In this document: positions 34,901 through 43,982 of the stretch, one piece after another | How the letters are laid out: each line of letters starts with the position of its first letter | How positions within the stretch are numbered: the stretch's first letter is position 1 | Assembly: GCA_018449715.1 (NCBI GenBank) | Contig: JAAVVA010000001.1 | Span: 1,612,001-1,676,000, forward strand | DNA length: 64,000 nucleotides | Reading direction: 5' to 3' | Origin: Acidobacteriaceae bacterium dw_441 | Lineage (GTDB): Bacteria > Acidobacteriota > Terriglobia > Terriglobales > Acidobacteriaceae | Translations under genes and position numbers: made by a program | The notes under the pieces: model-generated | Database searches by the model: none | The model's input: the letters and a program-made list of their open reading frames with translations, nothing else | What the model was told of the DNA's origin: nothing

Positions 34901-36115
34901 TCACACAGCCGTAGGAATCAGCAGCCTGCTGAAGACCTCGTTCGAAGCCATGCGCCCCCGCGCTGTCAGGCGGATACGCTCTCCTTCCATCGCCAGCAAA
35001 CCCGCCTCCGAGACTTCGGCAACGGACGGCATCACGCTTGCGACCATCGCCTCTCCGAACTGCTCCCGCAGAGCATCGAGACTCACGCCCTCGACCAAAC
35101 GCAGTCCCAAAAACAGCGACTCCTCAAAAGCCGCTTCCCTGTCGATCCGCTCCGGCTCGGGAGCCTTGCCCTGCGGCAGAACCGCAAGCGGCCCGGTCGC
35201 ATCGTCACTCATGTAGGTATCCAGATCGTCCACGTTCTGAAACCGCACCGCATCGCCGCCCTGCGGCAGCATCGAGTGGGCATCCAGACCGAAGCCGATG
35301 TACGGAAGCCGACGCCAGTATTTGATGTTGTGCCGCGACCGATGCCCTTCCCGCGCAAAATTTGATATCTCGTACTGAAGCAGCCCGCCCACATTCAGAA
35401 GATCGCAGCCCGCCTCATACCACGCGACAGCCTCGTCCTCCGAGGGAACACTCGCCGCGCCGTACCGCGAGCCCCCCGCGATCACCTCGCGCCCCAACCG
35501 CGACTCCTCGTCGACCTCGAGCATGTAGACGCTCACATGAGTCACGCCCGTAGCCAGCGCCGCTTCCAGCGAAATCTTCCAGCTCTCCTCGGTCTGGTGC
35601 GGAAGCCCCGCGATCAGGTCCAGCCCTACCTCGCGCACGCCAGCGCGCTGCAATCGCGTAATCTCGCTCTCGCACATCGCTCGCGTATGCAGACGCCCCA
35701 CGGCCTGCGCCTCGCGGTCGACAAACGACTGCACGCCAAGACTCACGCGGTTCACGCCCTGCCGCAGAAGCTCTTCAAGCGTCTCTTCCGCAAGCTGCCC
35801 AGGAGCGCACTCCAAGGTCATCTCCGCATCGTCAGCTAAATCGAACGCGCCACGCAGAGACGCAAAGATGCGACGAAACTGATCCGCCGAAAGCAGGCTG
35901 GGGGTCCCACCGCCGAAGTACACCGAGTCGGCCTCACGCGGCAGCATCGCGCCCCTGCGTTCAGCCGTCTCCCGCGAACCTGCGATCTCCCGGCACAGAC
36001 GATCGACGTAAGCATCCATCCGCGCCGTCCCAAAGGCATCCGAAGCGAAGTTGCAGAAGCTGCACTTCGCCTTGCAGAACGGGACCGAAAGATAGATGCC
36101 GACTGGAGAATTCAC
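34901..36115 (-). CDS. hemW: HemW, radical SAM protein (heme chaperone)
   Basis: A 404-residue radical SAM protein. Cys14, Cys18 and Cys21 bind the [4Fe-4S] cluster ([12 protein letters not shown]), followed by [14 protein letters not shown] and [10 protein letters not shown], which are typical of HemW. HemW was once annotated as oxygen-independent coproporphyrinogen oxidase but binds and transfers heme (known for the E. coli and Lactococcus proteins). The C-terminal HemW domain is present. The start is GTG at 36115. It lies 34 bases upstream of ltaE on the same strand. Confidence 0.93.
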   Translation of the reverse strand: MNSPVGIYLSVPFCKAKCSFCNFASDAFGTARMDAYVDRLCREIAGSRETAERRGAMLPREADSVYFGGGTPSLLSADQFRRIFASLRGAFDLADDAEMTLECAPGQLAEETLEELLRQGVNRVSLGVQSFVDREAQAVGRLHTRAMCESEITRLQRAGVREVGLDLIAGLPHQTEESWKISLEAALATGVTHVSVYMLEVDEESRLGREVIAGGSRYGAASVPSEDEAVAWYEAGCDLLNVGGLLQYEISNFAREGHRSRHNIKYWRRLPYIGFGLDAHSMLPQGGDAVRFQNVDDLDTYMSDDATGPLAVLPQGKAPEPERIDREAAFEESLFLGLRLVEGVSLDALREQFGEAMVASVMPSVAEVSEAGLLAMEGERIRLTARGRMASNEVFSRLLIPTAV

Positions 36116-36166
36116 CGAAACGCCTCGACTTCCATTGTTTCACGCGCCGGTCCCGATCCTCACCGA

Positions 36167-37882
36167 TTACGGCGCGGCCTGCAGGTCGAAGATATCGTTG
36201 ACGAATCTTCCATGCGAAAACACCGCAACCGGCTGGCGGCAGATTCTCCCCGACATCGCCGGAGAGTCCTCCCCGGCCTGCCACGGCTCCTTCACCTTCC
36301 AGCACCCCTCGGCATCCTGCACCGCCCGCGTCGAGATGTAATACCGCACCTCGTAGCTGCGCAGAACCTCCAGAAGGTCTCTCCGCTGGCGGATATTTTC
36401 CAGAAAATCCCGGTCCATCATCAGGCCTTCCAGCTGCACCACCGGCCTTCCCGAAAGATACCCCACCGTTCCGGCGCGATCTCCCATCGCATAGATCCCT
36501 GGATGCTCCTGCGCGAAGCCGCGAATCTCAAGCGCCGCCACGTAAGGCAGGTTGTTGCGGGGATTCGACAGCAGGGCGACGCTCATCGCATCCGCCACCA
36601 GAAAAGCCCCGCAGAGAAGCACGAAGATGCGGCTGTCTGCCCACGTCGTCAGGCTGCTTCCCTCCTCTTGCTTCGCAAACATCACTGCCGAGGCCGCCAC
36701 CGACGCAAGCAGCCAGGGATAGAGATACCACTGCCACAGCGGCCAGTCGCTCAGGCTGGAGATCACCAGCAGGTGAAGCACGGGAAACAGAAGAACAGCT
36801 ACCAGCACTCCCCCCGCCGGATGCCTCCGCATCTTTCCGAACACGATCCACGCAAGCGCCAGCAGCGTCAGCGCAATTGCGGGCCCCAGCAGCGGCGAGT
36901 TCTTCGCTGCGATGTAGCCCACGAATGCGCGCAACGCAACCAGCGACGGAAGATGATGCGCACGAAGCTGCTTCGCCGTTCCCGAAATCGGCATCAGCGT
37001 GTGGAAGACAGCCTGGTTGATCCCCCAGTAAACCGCCACAGGCCACATCCCGATGCAGAAAAGCAGGCAGCCCGCCAGCCTTGCCTTCCCTCGCCCCGCG
37101 TTCGGAACAACGTCGAGCACAAACAGCATGGCCACCAGCAGCATCGTATCCAGCCGCGACAGCACCATCGCACTGGCCAGCAGGCCGTAGAGAAAACAGC
37201 TTCGCAGGGTCCAGGCAAACTCCTTCCGCAGACGAAACCAGAGCAGCGCCAACGCGAACGCAAGAGCCAGCCCAACCTCCATTCCGGTTCGCACAAGCAC
37301 CAGCGCCCAGCTCGTGACCAGCAGTTGAATCCCCACGCTCACCAGCGTTCCGCAAAAGACCCGGACGACCCGGTAGACGAAGAACGCAATCGCCAGCACC
37401 AACACAAGCTGCACCGTCTCAAGCGCCACGGCGAAAGGAGTCACCGACGTAATCCCGGGAGTTCCTCCTGCACCGAAGAGCTTCAGCAGCCCGGTTATCA
37501 CCAGCATCCAAAGCGGATGGTAGCCGTTCGTAAGATGAACTCCATCGAAGGAGGACAGACCGTGCAGCGCCAGGTTATTCGCGGCCTGCGCGTAGTAAAA
37601 GAAGTCATCCTCAAGCCCGATCGCCAGCACATTCCGGCCGAACCGAAGATTCCCATAGAACACGGCGATCCCGCAGATCGCAATCGTGATCCATGCGGCA
37701 AACCTGAGACGATCCGTTGCCGCCTCCTCCTTGAAACCCGGCTTCTCCAAAGCACCCTCCAGCGCAATCGCACAAACGACGCAACGACCCGGCCCATTCG
37801 ACAGGACAGCAAGCACCGTCCTGTCAAAGCAACGACATCCCTCTTGCTGAATAAGAGGAGGATAAACTCCCCCCACCCCCAT
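36167..37882 (-). CDS. Polytopic membrane protein, GT-C glycosyltransferase-like
   Basis: A 571-residue protein with about ten membrane helices. After a first helix it has an acidic loop motif LEDDFFYYAQAANNLALHG and DGVHLTNGYHPLW. This resembles the first periplasmic loop of GT-C lipid-linked sugar transferases, where the acidic residues act in catalysis. The C-terminal 150 residues form a soluble extracytoplasmic domain. No substrate can be assigned. The N-terminus is uncertain: residues 1-45 (ATG 37882) look unlike a membrane protein leader and a start nearer 37750 is possible. Confidence 0.72.
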   Translation of the reverse strand: MGVGGVYPPLIQQEGCRCFDRTVLAVLSNGPGRCVVCAIALEGALEKPGFKEEAATDRLRFAAWITIAICGIAVFYGNLRFGRNVLAIGLEDDFFYYAQAANNLALHGLSSFDGVHLTNGYHPLWMLVITGLLKLFGAGGTPGITSVTPFAVALETVQLVLVLAIAFFVYRVVRVFCGTLVSVGIQLLVTSWALVLVRTGMEVGLALAFALALLWFRLRKEFAWTLRSCFLYGLLASAMVLSRLDTMLLVAMLFVLDVVPNAGRGKARLAGCLLFCIGMWPVAVYWGINQAVFHTLMPISGTAKQLRAHHLPSLVALRAFVGYIAAKNSPLLGPAIALTLLALAWIVFGKMRRHPAGGVLVAVLLFPVLHLLVISSLSDWPLWQWYLYPWLLASVAASAVMFAKQEEGSSLTTWADSRIFVLLCGAFLVADAMSVALLSNPRNNLPYVAALEIRGFAQEHPGIYAMGDRAGTVGYLSGRPVVQLEGLMMDRDFLENIRQRRDLLEVLRSYEVRYYISTRAVQDAEGCWKVKEPWQAGEDSPAMSGRICRQPVAVFSHGRFVNDIFDLQAAP

Positions 37883-38064
37883 CAGGCTTCCTCAATCTCA
37901 ATCTTCCCAAAAGTCCGGCTTCGGGTTCTCCGCTCCGGTCCATTTCGGGCCGGGCTGTCCATTCGGGCCACCCCATCCATCCCGGCTGTACCATCCCAGA
38001 TGCCTCCTGCGCATTCCTCACAGCACACAACGATTTACACTAGCGACTGGTGGACAATTAACTT

Positions 38065-38862
38065 ATGGTCTGGACCCTATCCCTCGCTCTCCACTTCTTC
38101 CAGGAAGATGCCGCCGCCGCGCCTGTTGCCTCCGGCTCCAGCGCAATTGCGGAGATGATTCACAACAGCGGCCCGGTCGCCTTCGCGGTGCTCGTGCTGC
38201 TTCTGCTGGCCAGCATCTTCTCGTGGACGATCATGCTCTCCAAGTGGTCCGCCTTCGGACGCGCCGACAAGCAGAGCAAGCGCTTCCTGCGCACCTTCCG
38301 CAAGTCCAGCCGCCTCAGCGAGGTCGCGTCCGTCGCCGAGCAGTTCCGCCCCAGCCCGCTCGTCTCCGTCTTCACCGAGATCCACGACGAGTACCAGCGT
38401 CAGAACGCCGGTCGCGGACTTCCCCGCAACCCCGTCGCGCTTGAGCGTGCCGCCGCCACCGCCTCCAGCGAGTCGCTCACCCTCATGGAGTCGCGTATGA
38501 CGTGGCTGGCCACCATCGCCGCCATCGCCCCCTTCATCGGCCTCTTCGGAACCGTCTGGGGCATCATCGACGCCTTCCACGGCCTCGGGACCTCGGGCTC
38601 GGCCACGCTTCGCGCCGTCGCCCCCGGCATCTCGGAGGCCCTCATCACCACCGCCGCCGGACTCCTGGTAGCCATCCCCGCCGTGGTCGGCTACAACCAA
38701 CTCACCTCGCGACTGCGTGAGTTTGGAGCGCGCATGGACGACTTCGGACGCGAGCTTCTGAACGCTATCGAGAACGCCGCCCTGCACTCGCCCTCGCAGC
38801 CTCCGCAGCAGCCCGCTGCCAACTACGCTACCGAGGAGCCTCCCCGCCGGAGGGCTTTCTAA
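38065..38862 (+). CDS. tolQ: TolQ/ExbB-type proton channel protein
   Basis: A 265-residue inner-membrane protein with three membrane helices: VAFAVLVLLLLASIFSWTI, WLATIAAIAPFIGLFGTVWG and ALITTAAGLLVAIPAVVGY. The last two contain the TolQ-type proton pathway residues (FIGLFGTVWGI, TTAAGLLVAIPA). With TolR it uses the proton motive force to energise TolA in the Tol-Pal system. It is the first gene of tolQ-tolR-tolA-tolB-pal-cpoB; the usual ybgC is not upstream. A Gln/Pro-rich tail ends the protein. Confidence 0.93.
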   Translation: MVWTLSLALHFFQEDAAAAPVASGSSAIAEMIHNSGPVAFAVLVLLLLASIFSWTIMLSKWSAFGRADKQSKRFLRTFRKSSRLSEVASVAEQFRPSPLVSVFTEIHDEYQRQNAGRGLPRNPVALERAAATASSESLTLMESRMTWLATIAAIAPFIGLFGTVWGIIDAFHGLGTSGSATLRAVAPGISEALITTAAGLLVAIPAVVGYNQLTSRLREFGARMDDFGRELLNAIENAALHSPSQPPQQPAANYATEEPPRRRAF

Positions 38863-38864
38863 AT

Positions 38865-39275
38865 ATGGCCTATACCGTCAAGGGACGGACGCAGACCGCG
38901 CTCGCCGAGATCAACATCACGCCGCTGGTCGACGTGGTACTGGTGCTGCTGCTCATCTTCATGCTCACGGCTCCGGTGCTGCAGTCGGGCATCGATGTGG
39001 CGATTCCGAAGACGCGCTCCGTCAACCAGGTGACAGAAGAGCGCATGGTCGTCACCATCGACCGCGAGCAGAACGTCTTCCTGCAGGACAAGCCGGTGAA
39101 CGTCCACGAGCTTCCTGCCCGCCTGCGCGCAGGCGGCGGAGACCCGGCGCACCGCGTCATCTATCTCCGCGCCGACGAGCGCGTGCCCTTTGGGGCCTTC
39201 GCCTCCGTCATGGATGCGGTCAAGCAGGCCGGCATCACCAACATCAGCATCGTCACCCGCCCGATTGAGAAGTAG
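38865..39275 (+). CDS. tolR: TolR/ExbD-type protein
   Basis: A 136-residue protein with one N-terminal membrane helix that contains the essential proton-carrying Asp23 (INITPLVDVVLVLLLIFML) and a periplasmic domain ending in FGAFASVMDAVKQAGITNISI. It starts 2 bases after the tolQ stop, so the two are tightly coupled. Confidence 0.95.
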   Translation: MAYTVKGRTQTALAEINITPLVDVVLVLLLIFMLTAPVLQSGIDVAIPKTRSVNQVTEERMVVTIDREQNVFLQDKPVNVHELPARLRAGGGDPAHRVIYLRADERVPFGAFASVMDAVKQAGITNISIVTRPIEK

Positions 39276-39292
39276 GTAACCGCAAAGAAGCT

Positions 39293-40087
39293 ATGGCCGA
39301 CCTGAGCTGGAATCCCGACGAGCAACTCGCAGGCGAAAACCTGCGCGGAAACTTCTTTGGCTCTCTCGTGCTCCACGCCGTCGTCGCCGCGACCATCGCT
39401 GGCCTCGCCTACTTTCAGCACCGAGGCCAGAGCTGGGGAGAGAACATCTCCACAGCCGGGGCCATCCAGGCCACAGCAGTCGCATCGATTCCGCTTCCTC
39501 CGAAACAGCGCGAACTGGATACCGGCGTCCTCACCTCAGAGGCTCCCAGCCCTGCACCTGTCACGACGAAGCAGCAAACCATCGAGGCTCCGAAGCCCGA
39601 TGAGATTCCCATTCCAGAAAAGAAGGTCAAGCCGGTCAAGCAGGCTCCTGAACCCATGCCAGCGCCGCCCAAGCATCCACAGCCAGCACCGCCGCAACCC
39701 ACCAAGGCAACGACCGGCGAGACCGCAGGCATCCGCATTCCGCAGTCGTCGCTGCAGTTGAAGAACGGCACGGCCTCTGCGATGGTGCAGGACCGCACCT
39801 TCGGCAGCCGCTTCGCCTACTACGTCAATATAGTTAACCGCACCGTCGCCCAGAACTGGTACACACAGGAGGCCGACCCGCGCGCCTCCCTCGGCAAAAG
39901 CGCCGTGGTCATCTTCGACATCGACCGTTCCGGCGCTCCCTCCAACCCTCGGATTGCCACCTCCAGCGGCTCTCCTTCGCTCGACCAATCCGCCCTTCGT
40001 GCCGTGCAGCGCGTCGAAGGTTTCGGCCCCTTGCCCGCGGGCGACCATATCACCGTCGAATACACCTTCCATTACACACAGCCGTAA
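39293..40087 (+). CDS. TonB/TolA-like energy transducer
   Basis: A 264-residue protein in the TolA position of the tol operon. It has one membrane helix (about 22-42), a proline/lysine-rich extended segment (about 70-140) and a C-terminal TonB-like domain (about 170-264; VNIVNRTVAQNWY, VIFDIDRSGAP, LDQSALRAVQRVEGFGPLP). In enteric bacteria TolA has a long helical middle domain; here the linker is the PK-rich TonB type. Position argues for a TolA role, sequence is TonB-like, and both may be true. Confidence 0.88.
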   Translation: MADLSWNPDEQLAGENLRGNFFGSLVLHAVVAATIAGLAYFQHRGQSWGENISTAGAIQATAVASIPLPPKQRELDTGVLTSEAPSPAPVTTKQQTIEAPKPDEIPIPEKKVKPVKQAPEPMPAPPKHPQPAPPQPTKATTGETAGIRIPQSSLQLKNGTASAMVQDRTFGSRFAYYVNIVNRTVAQNWYTQEADPRASLGKSAVVIFDIDRSGAPSNPRIATSSGSPSLDQSALRAVQRVEGFGPLPAGDHITVEYTFHYTQP

Positions 40088-40204
40088 CATTCCTGTTTCC
40101 AGCACGATCGCCCATGTTCCTTCTTTGGTTCCGCAAGAAGATCGTCTGTTGATTCCCCCAGAAAGGCAGCCATTCCGGCGCATTTTGCGTCTACGATAAG
40201 AGAG

Positions 40205-41578
40205 ATGAACAACCATCCCGCTCGCCCTTTGTCCCAGCGTCTCTCGCGGCCCGTCGGATTTATCTTCACAGCCTTCGCGCTGCTTTTCCTCTCCCACACT
40301 CCCCTTCACGCGCAGGACTGGTTCAAAACCGAGACCTCCAGCGGCGTCTCCAACATCCGTATCGCGGTGGCCGACTTCAAGCCCACCACCGCCGATGCCG
40401 GCACGCTGAAGCAGACCTTCGACACGACGCTCTACAGCGATCTCTCCAACGCGGGCATCTTCGACATCGTCTCCAAGAGCCTGCTTCCGCAGTCCACGCC
40501 CGGCGCGCCGGGTGAGATCACCCTCGCCCAGTGGGGCAACGCCCCCACCTCGGCGGCGATGGTCGCCTTCGGAGCCTTCGGAACCTCGGGCGGGCGCATC
40601 ACGGTCAACGGCTTCCTCTTCGACGCCAAGAACACCCAGTTCCCGCAGGTCCTTTCCAAGCAGTACAGCGAACAGGCTAACGAGGACATGGCTCGCCAGA
40701 TCGCCCACCGCTTCGCCGACGAGATCATCTTCCGCCTCGGCGGCGGCGTCCCCGGCATCGCCGAGACAAAGATCATCTATGTCAAATTCGGCGGCGGCAA
40801 TAAAGAAATCTGGGCGATGGACTACGACGGCGCGAACCAGCACGCGATCACGCACCTCGGCACCGTCTCCATCTCGCCGCGCATCTCGCCGGATAACAAC
40901 CGCATCGCCTTCTCTTCCCTTGGACGCGATGGCTTCCAGATTCGCATGTACTCGCTTCTGCTCAACCGCATGGTGAACTTCCCCTCGGCGGGCGGAACCA
41001 ACCTCTCCCCGGCATGGTCTCCCAACGGGCACGACGTCGCCTTCTCCTCCTCGCGCTCCGGAGATCCAGAGATCTTCATCGCCGACTCCAACGGCGGCGG
41101 CTCGCGCCGTATCACCAGCTTCCGCGGTCCCGACGTCTCGCCGGTCTTCAACCCCAAGACCGGGTCGCAGATCGCATGGATCAGCGGACGCACCGGCCTT
41201 CCTCAGCTCTATGTCATGGATATCGATGGTTCGGCGGTCACCCGCATGACCGATGGCGGTTACGCAACCTCGCCCTCGTGGTCGCCCAACGGCCAGTTCG
41301 TTGCTTTCGCCTGGGACCGCAAGTACGGCCCCGGAGCGCCCGGCGGGCAGGACATCTATGTGATGGAGGTCGCCACCAAGCGCTGGATTCAGCTCACGCA
41401 CGACATCGGACGCTGCGATTTCCCCTCGTGGTCGCCCGATGGACGCCACATCGTCTTTGCGAACTCCCCGGACGGTCATGCCGCCAGCACGCGTATCGTC
41501 TCCATGCTGGCCGATGGAACCGGCCGCCGGAATCTGACCGGGGCCGGAGCCGATATGCCCAACTGGAGCTGGAAGTAA
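40205..41578 (+). CDS. tolB: Tol-Pal system protein TolB
   Basis: A 457-residue periplasmic protein. A signal peptide precedes the N-terminal alpha/beta domain (VSNIRIAVADFKP, TLYSDLSNAGIFDI), and a six-bladed beta-propeller follows, with repeats of the ISPRISPDNNRIAFSS and SPAWSPNGHDVAFSSSRSG type. TolB contacts Pal and TolA and is essential for Tol-Pal function at division. It is 117 bases after the TonB-like gene, with a possible internal promoter in between. Confidence 0.96.
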   Translation: MNNHPARPLSQRLSRPVGFIFTAFALLFLSHTPLHAQDWFKTETSSGVSNIRIAVADFKPTTADAGTLKQTFDTTLYSDLSNAGIFDIVSKSLLPQSTPGAPGEITLAQWGNAPTSAAMVAFGAFGTSGGRITVNGFLFDAKNTQFPQVLSKQYSEQANEDMARQIAHRFADEIIFRLGGGVPGIAETKIIYVKFGGGNKEIWAMDYDGANQHAITHLGTVSISPRISPDNNRIAFSSLGRDGFQIRMYSLLLNRMVNFPSAGGTNLSPAWSPNGHDVAFSSSRSGDPEIFIADSNGGGSRRITSFRGPDVSPVFNPKTGSQIAWISGRTGLPQLYVMDIDGSAVTRMTDGGYATSPSWSPNGQFVAFAWDRKYGPGAPGGQDIYVMEVATKRWIQLTHDIGRCDFPSWSPDGRHIVFANSPDGHAASTRIVSMLADGTGRRNLTGAGADMPNWSWK

Positions 41579-41696
41579 CGGCCAGAATTCCCTCTGCGAG
41601 ATAATTCTCTGTAGGACTGCTCGCAGATAACCTGAAACGCTTTTGTTGATTCATTGATTTTCGATTCTGAAGAAAGAAAGAGCAGGAGAGACCTCC

Positions 41697-42458
41697 ATGA
41701 ACCTATCGCCCGTCCGCTATCGCAAGGCCCTGGCCGCGGCTGCTATTGCAGTCGTTCTCGGCGCCGTCACCGGATGCCACAAGAAGGACCAGCCAGTTAA
41801 CCCGGCTACGCTCGGCCCCATGCCCTCGCACGCCGCAGCTCCGACGGCCACCCTCAGTGCCGACCCCACCGCCATCGATGTGGGCCAGTCGGTCGTGTTG
41901 AACTGGCGCACCCAGAACGCAACCTCGGTGACGATCGACGGTGTCGGCGAAGTTCCAGCCAACGGCACCCAGACGGTCTCGCCCTCCAGCTCCACTAACT
42001 TCCACCTCACCGCCAAGGGTGACGGTGGATCGACCGAAGCGAACGTCCGCGTGACCGTCCGTGTCCCGCAGGCTCCTGCTGCCCCGGTCGATAACACCGA
42101 CATGGGCTCCGAGGCCGCCTTCCACCAGAACGTGCAGGACGTCTTCTTCGACTACGACAGCTACGATGTCCGCCCCGACGCACAAAGCTCCATCCAGACA
42201 GCGGCCAGCTATCTCAACTCGCACCCTGCCATCAAGATTCTGATCGGCGGCTACTGCGATGAGCGTGGATCGGCCGAGTACAACCTGGCCCTCGGCGAGA
42301 ACCGCGGCAACGCCGCCAAGACCGCCCTGACCGGAGCCGGTGTCTCCGCCTCGCGCATTCGCGTCATCAGCTACGGCAAGGAGAAGCAGTTCTGCACCGA
42401 GCAGAGCGAGAGCTGCTGGCAGCAGAACCGCCGCGCTCAGTTCTCCCTCGACCGCTAA
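41697..42458 (+). CDS. pal: Peptidoglycan-associated lipoprotein Pal with Ig-like insert
   Basis: A 253-residue lipoprotein: lipobox VTGC at about residues 24-27, then an Ig-like domain (about 45-130; LSADPTAIDVGQSVVLNW) and a C-terminal OmpA-like domain with the peptidoglycan-binding pattern DVFFDYDSYDVRPDA, GYCDERGSAEYNLALGENR and KEKQFCTEQSESCW. Pal links outer membrane and peptidoglycan and is retrieved by Tol. The Ig-like insert makes it longer than the roughly 170-residue enteric Pal. The sequence between lipobox and OmpA domain is otherwise Pro/Ala-rich. Confidence 0.93.
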   Translation: MNLSPVRYRKALAAAAIAVVLGAVTGCHKKDQPVNPATLGPMPSHAAAPTATLSADPTAIDVGQSVVLNWRTQNATSVTIDGVGEVPANGTQTVSPSSSTNFHLTAKGDGGSTEANVRVTVRVPQAPAAPVDNTDMGSEAAFHQNVQDVFFDYDSYDVRPDAQSSIQTAASYLNSHPAIKILIGGYCDERGSAEYNLALGENRGNAAKTALTGAGVSASRIRVISYGKEKQFCTEQSESCWQQNRRAQFSLDR

Positions 42459-42495
42459 ACCTGGCAGGCAGCTAAACTAGCCATAGAAGCCTTCG

Positions 42496-42536
42496 GCCCT
42501 CGCATCCGTCCCCGCAACAGAGACGGACGCGAGGGC
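42496..42536 (+). terminator. Hairpin between pal and cpoB
   Basis: GCCCTCGC / GCGAGGGC plus TCCGTC / GACGGA with one mismatch, giving a stem of 14 paired bases, 37 bases after the pal stop. There is no T tract, so it may be an intercistronic stabiliser rather than a terminator. Confidence 0.45.
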
Positions 42537-42592
42537 TGAACCGTACAAACCTTCAGCGCGTTGCAGCAAGGCAACAAGAGGCAGAAAGCGCC

Positions 42593-43579
42593 ATGAACTT
42601 TCCGAACCCCAAACGCTCCCTTCCCATGGCCTGCGCCGTTCTCGCTGCGACCATGTTCGTTTCCTCTCCTCCCGCCTTCGCGGTCAGCAAGGAGATCGTG
42701 CAGCTTCAGACGCAGGTCCAGCAGCTTCAGGACGCCGTCGCGAGGCTCCAGCAGTCCAACGACGAGCGCATGGGCGTGATGAAGGACCTCGTTCAGCAGA
42801 GCGCGGACTCGGTCAACCGCATGTCCTCGAACATCGACACCTTGCAGAAGCAGCTTCAGACCCGTCAGGAAGAGGGCAACAGCAAGCTCGAGCAGGTCTC
42901 CGGACAGATCCAGTCGCTCAACGACTCGCTCGACGAGGTGAAGGCCCGCCTCTCGCGTCTTGAAAAGCTGACGCAGGATATCCAGAGCCAGCAGCAATCG
43001 ATCAGCGCCGGAATGCCCGCCGCAGGAGCCGCTCCAGCCGACAATGCCGCCCCTGCCGAGGTCACGCCTCCTCCCGCCGCAGCTCCCGCACCTGCGGCCC
43101 CTGTGAAGCGGGGAAAACCGTCAGCCGGAGTCCCCATGTCGGAGGCAGCACCCGCGCCGCTGCCTCCCGCAACTCCGGCCGCACCGCCCGTTGACGATCT
43201 CTACAAGACCGCTCTCGGGGACTATATGGGCGCAAAGTATCCCCTCGCGACCTCCGAGTTTTCGGACGTCGTGAAGTTCTATCCCGACCACCCGCTGGCC
43301 GGAAACGCCTCCTTTTATCAGGGGGAGATCGCCTACCGCGCCAATCACTACCAGGACGCCATCAAGTTCTACGACCGCGTGATCGAGCAGTACGCCGACA
43401 GCAATAAGGTTCCGGCCTCGCACCTGCACAAGGGACAGTCCCTCATCGCGCTCAAGCAGAACGACGCTGGGGTCCGCGAGCTTCGCGCCCTCATCCAGCG
43501 CTTCCCCAACTCGCCTGAAGCCATGCAGGCACGCAGCAAGCTCAGCGGCATGGGCGTCACCGTCGCACCCCGCCGCTAA
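42593..43579 (+). CDS. cpoB: Tol-Pal accessory protein CpoB/YbgF
   Basis: A 328-residue periplasmic protein. A signal peptide (cleaved after AFA near residue 30) leads into a coiled-coil trimerisation segment rich in Gln (about 35-140), a long Pro/Ala linker (about 145-205) and C-terminal TPRs (about 205-325; KTALGDYMGAKYPLATSEF, YQGEIAYRANHYQDAIKFY). CpoB links peptidoglycan synthesis to outer-membrane constriction by contacting PBP1B and Tol. It is the last tol gene; its stop is followed by the gene-free repeat stretch. Confidence 0.92.
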   Translation: MNFPNPKRSLPMACAVLAATMFVSSPPAFAVSKEIVQLQTQVQQLQDAVARLQQSNDERMGVMKDLVQQSADSVNRMSSNIDTLQKQLQTRQEEGNSKLEQVSGQIQSLNDSLDEVKARLSRLEKLTQDIQSQQQSISAGMPAAGAAPADNAAPAEVTPPPAAAPAPAAPVKRGKPSAGVPMSEAAPAPLPPATPAAPPVDDLYKTALGDYMGAKYPLATSEFSDVVKFYPDHPLAGNASFYQGEIAYRANHYQDAIKFYDRVIEQYADSNKVPASHLHKGQSLIALKQNDAGVRELRALIQRFPNSPEAMQARSKLSGMGVTVAPRR

Positions 43580-43637
43580 GCTGTTTCACCACCCCTCCCC
43601 ACTTTCTCCAAATCCTCATCCTTCCTCCCCACAATTT

Positions 43638-43872
43638 CTTGTCATTCCATAGCGCAGCCGAGGAATCTGCTGTTCGTTGCAGGACGCCTGTCCTTCAACC
43701 CACGTCCGTCTAAACCCCGTCATTCTGACATCTGAGCGAAGAAAAGGGGGAAATCTCAACATTTCTTTGCAGGATGCCAGACCTCACAAAACACCTTTCC
43801 AAAAGAAAGGTGTCATCCTCCGGAAGAGCTGGCAGAAAAGCAGATTCTTCGTCTGCGCTATGGAATGACAAG
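43638..43872. repeat. Palindromic intergenic element with 34-bp inverted termini
   Basis: Left arm 43638-43671 and right arm 43839-43872 are inverted copies of a 34-base unit starting CTTGTCATTCCATAGCGCAG; the outer 20 bases are identical and the inner 14 have two mismatches. The interior (167 bases) contains a second inverted repeat ACACCTTTC / GAAAGGTGT (43791-43799, 43805-43813) and a degenerate internal copy of the unit near 43730-43780. A related unit recurs at 57086. The whole 43580-43982 stretch has no gene I believe in. This looks like a small non-autonomous (MITE-like) or REP-type element, with no open frame for a transposase. Confidence 0.7.
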
Positions 43873-43916
43873 TTCGTAAAGCAATGATTGCGGAAAAATT
43901 GGGAGATAACGCAAAC

Positions 43917-43948
43917 AACGCCGCGGAGTCCTTCGACTCCGCGGCGTT
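43917..43948 (-). terminator. Strong terminator hairpin after the Gfo/Idh gene
   Basis: Perfect 14-bp stem AACGCCGCGGAGTC / GACTCCGCGGCGTT with loop CTTC. On the minus strand GTTGTTTGCG follows, a weak T-rich tail. It lies 34 bases beyond the stop of the dehydrogenase gene. Confidence 0.7.
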
Positions 43949-43982
43949 TCGTTCAGAATGACAAGCTTCCCGCGCCGCTTCC

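Noticed and set aside
36212..38158. 648-codon plus-strand frame opposite the polytopic membrane protein
   Set aside because: Shadow of a membrane protein gene; the translation is Arg/His/Gln-rich as expected for antisense of hydrophobic codons.
39536..41479. 647-codon minus-strand frame opposite tolB and the TonB-like gene
   Set aside because: Antisense to well-supported genes.
43677..43868. 63-codon frame inside the inverted-repeat element
   Set aside because: Lies within palindromic repeat sequence, with no ribosome binding site and no homology.
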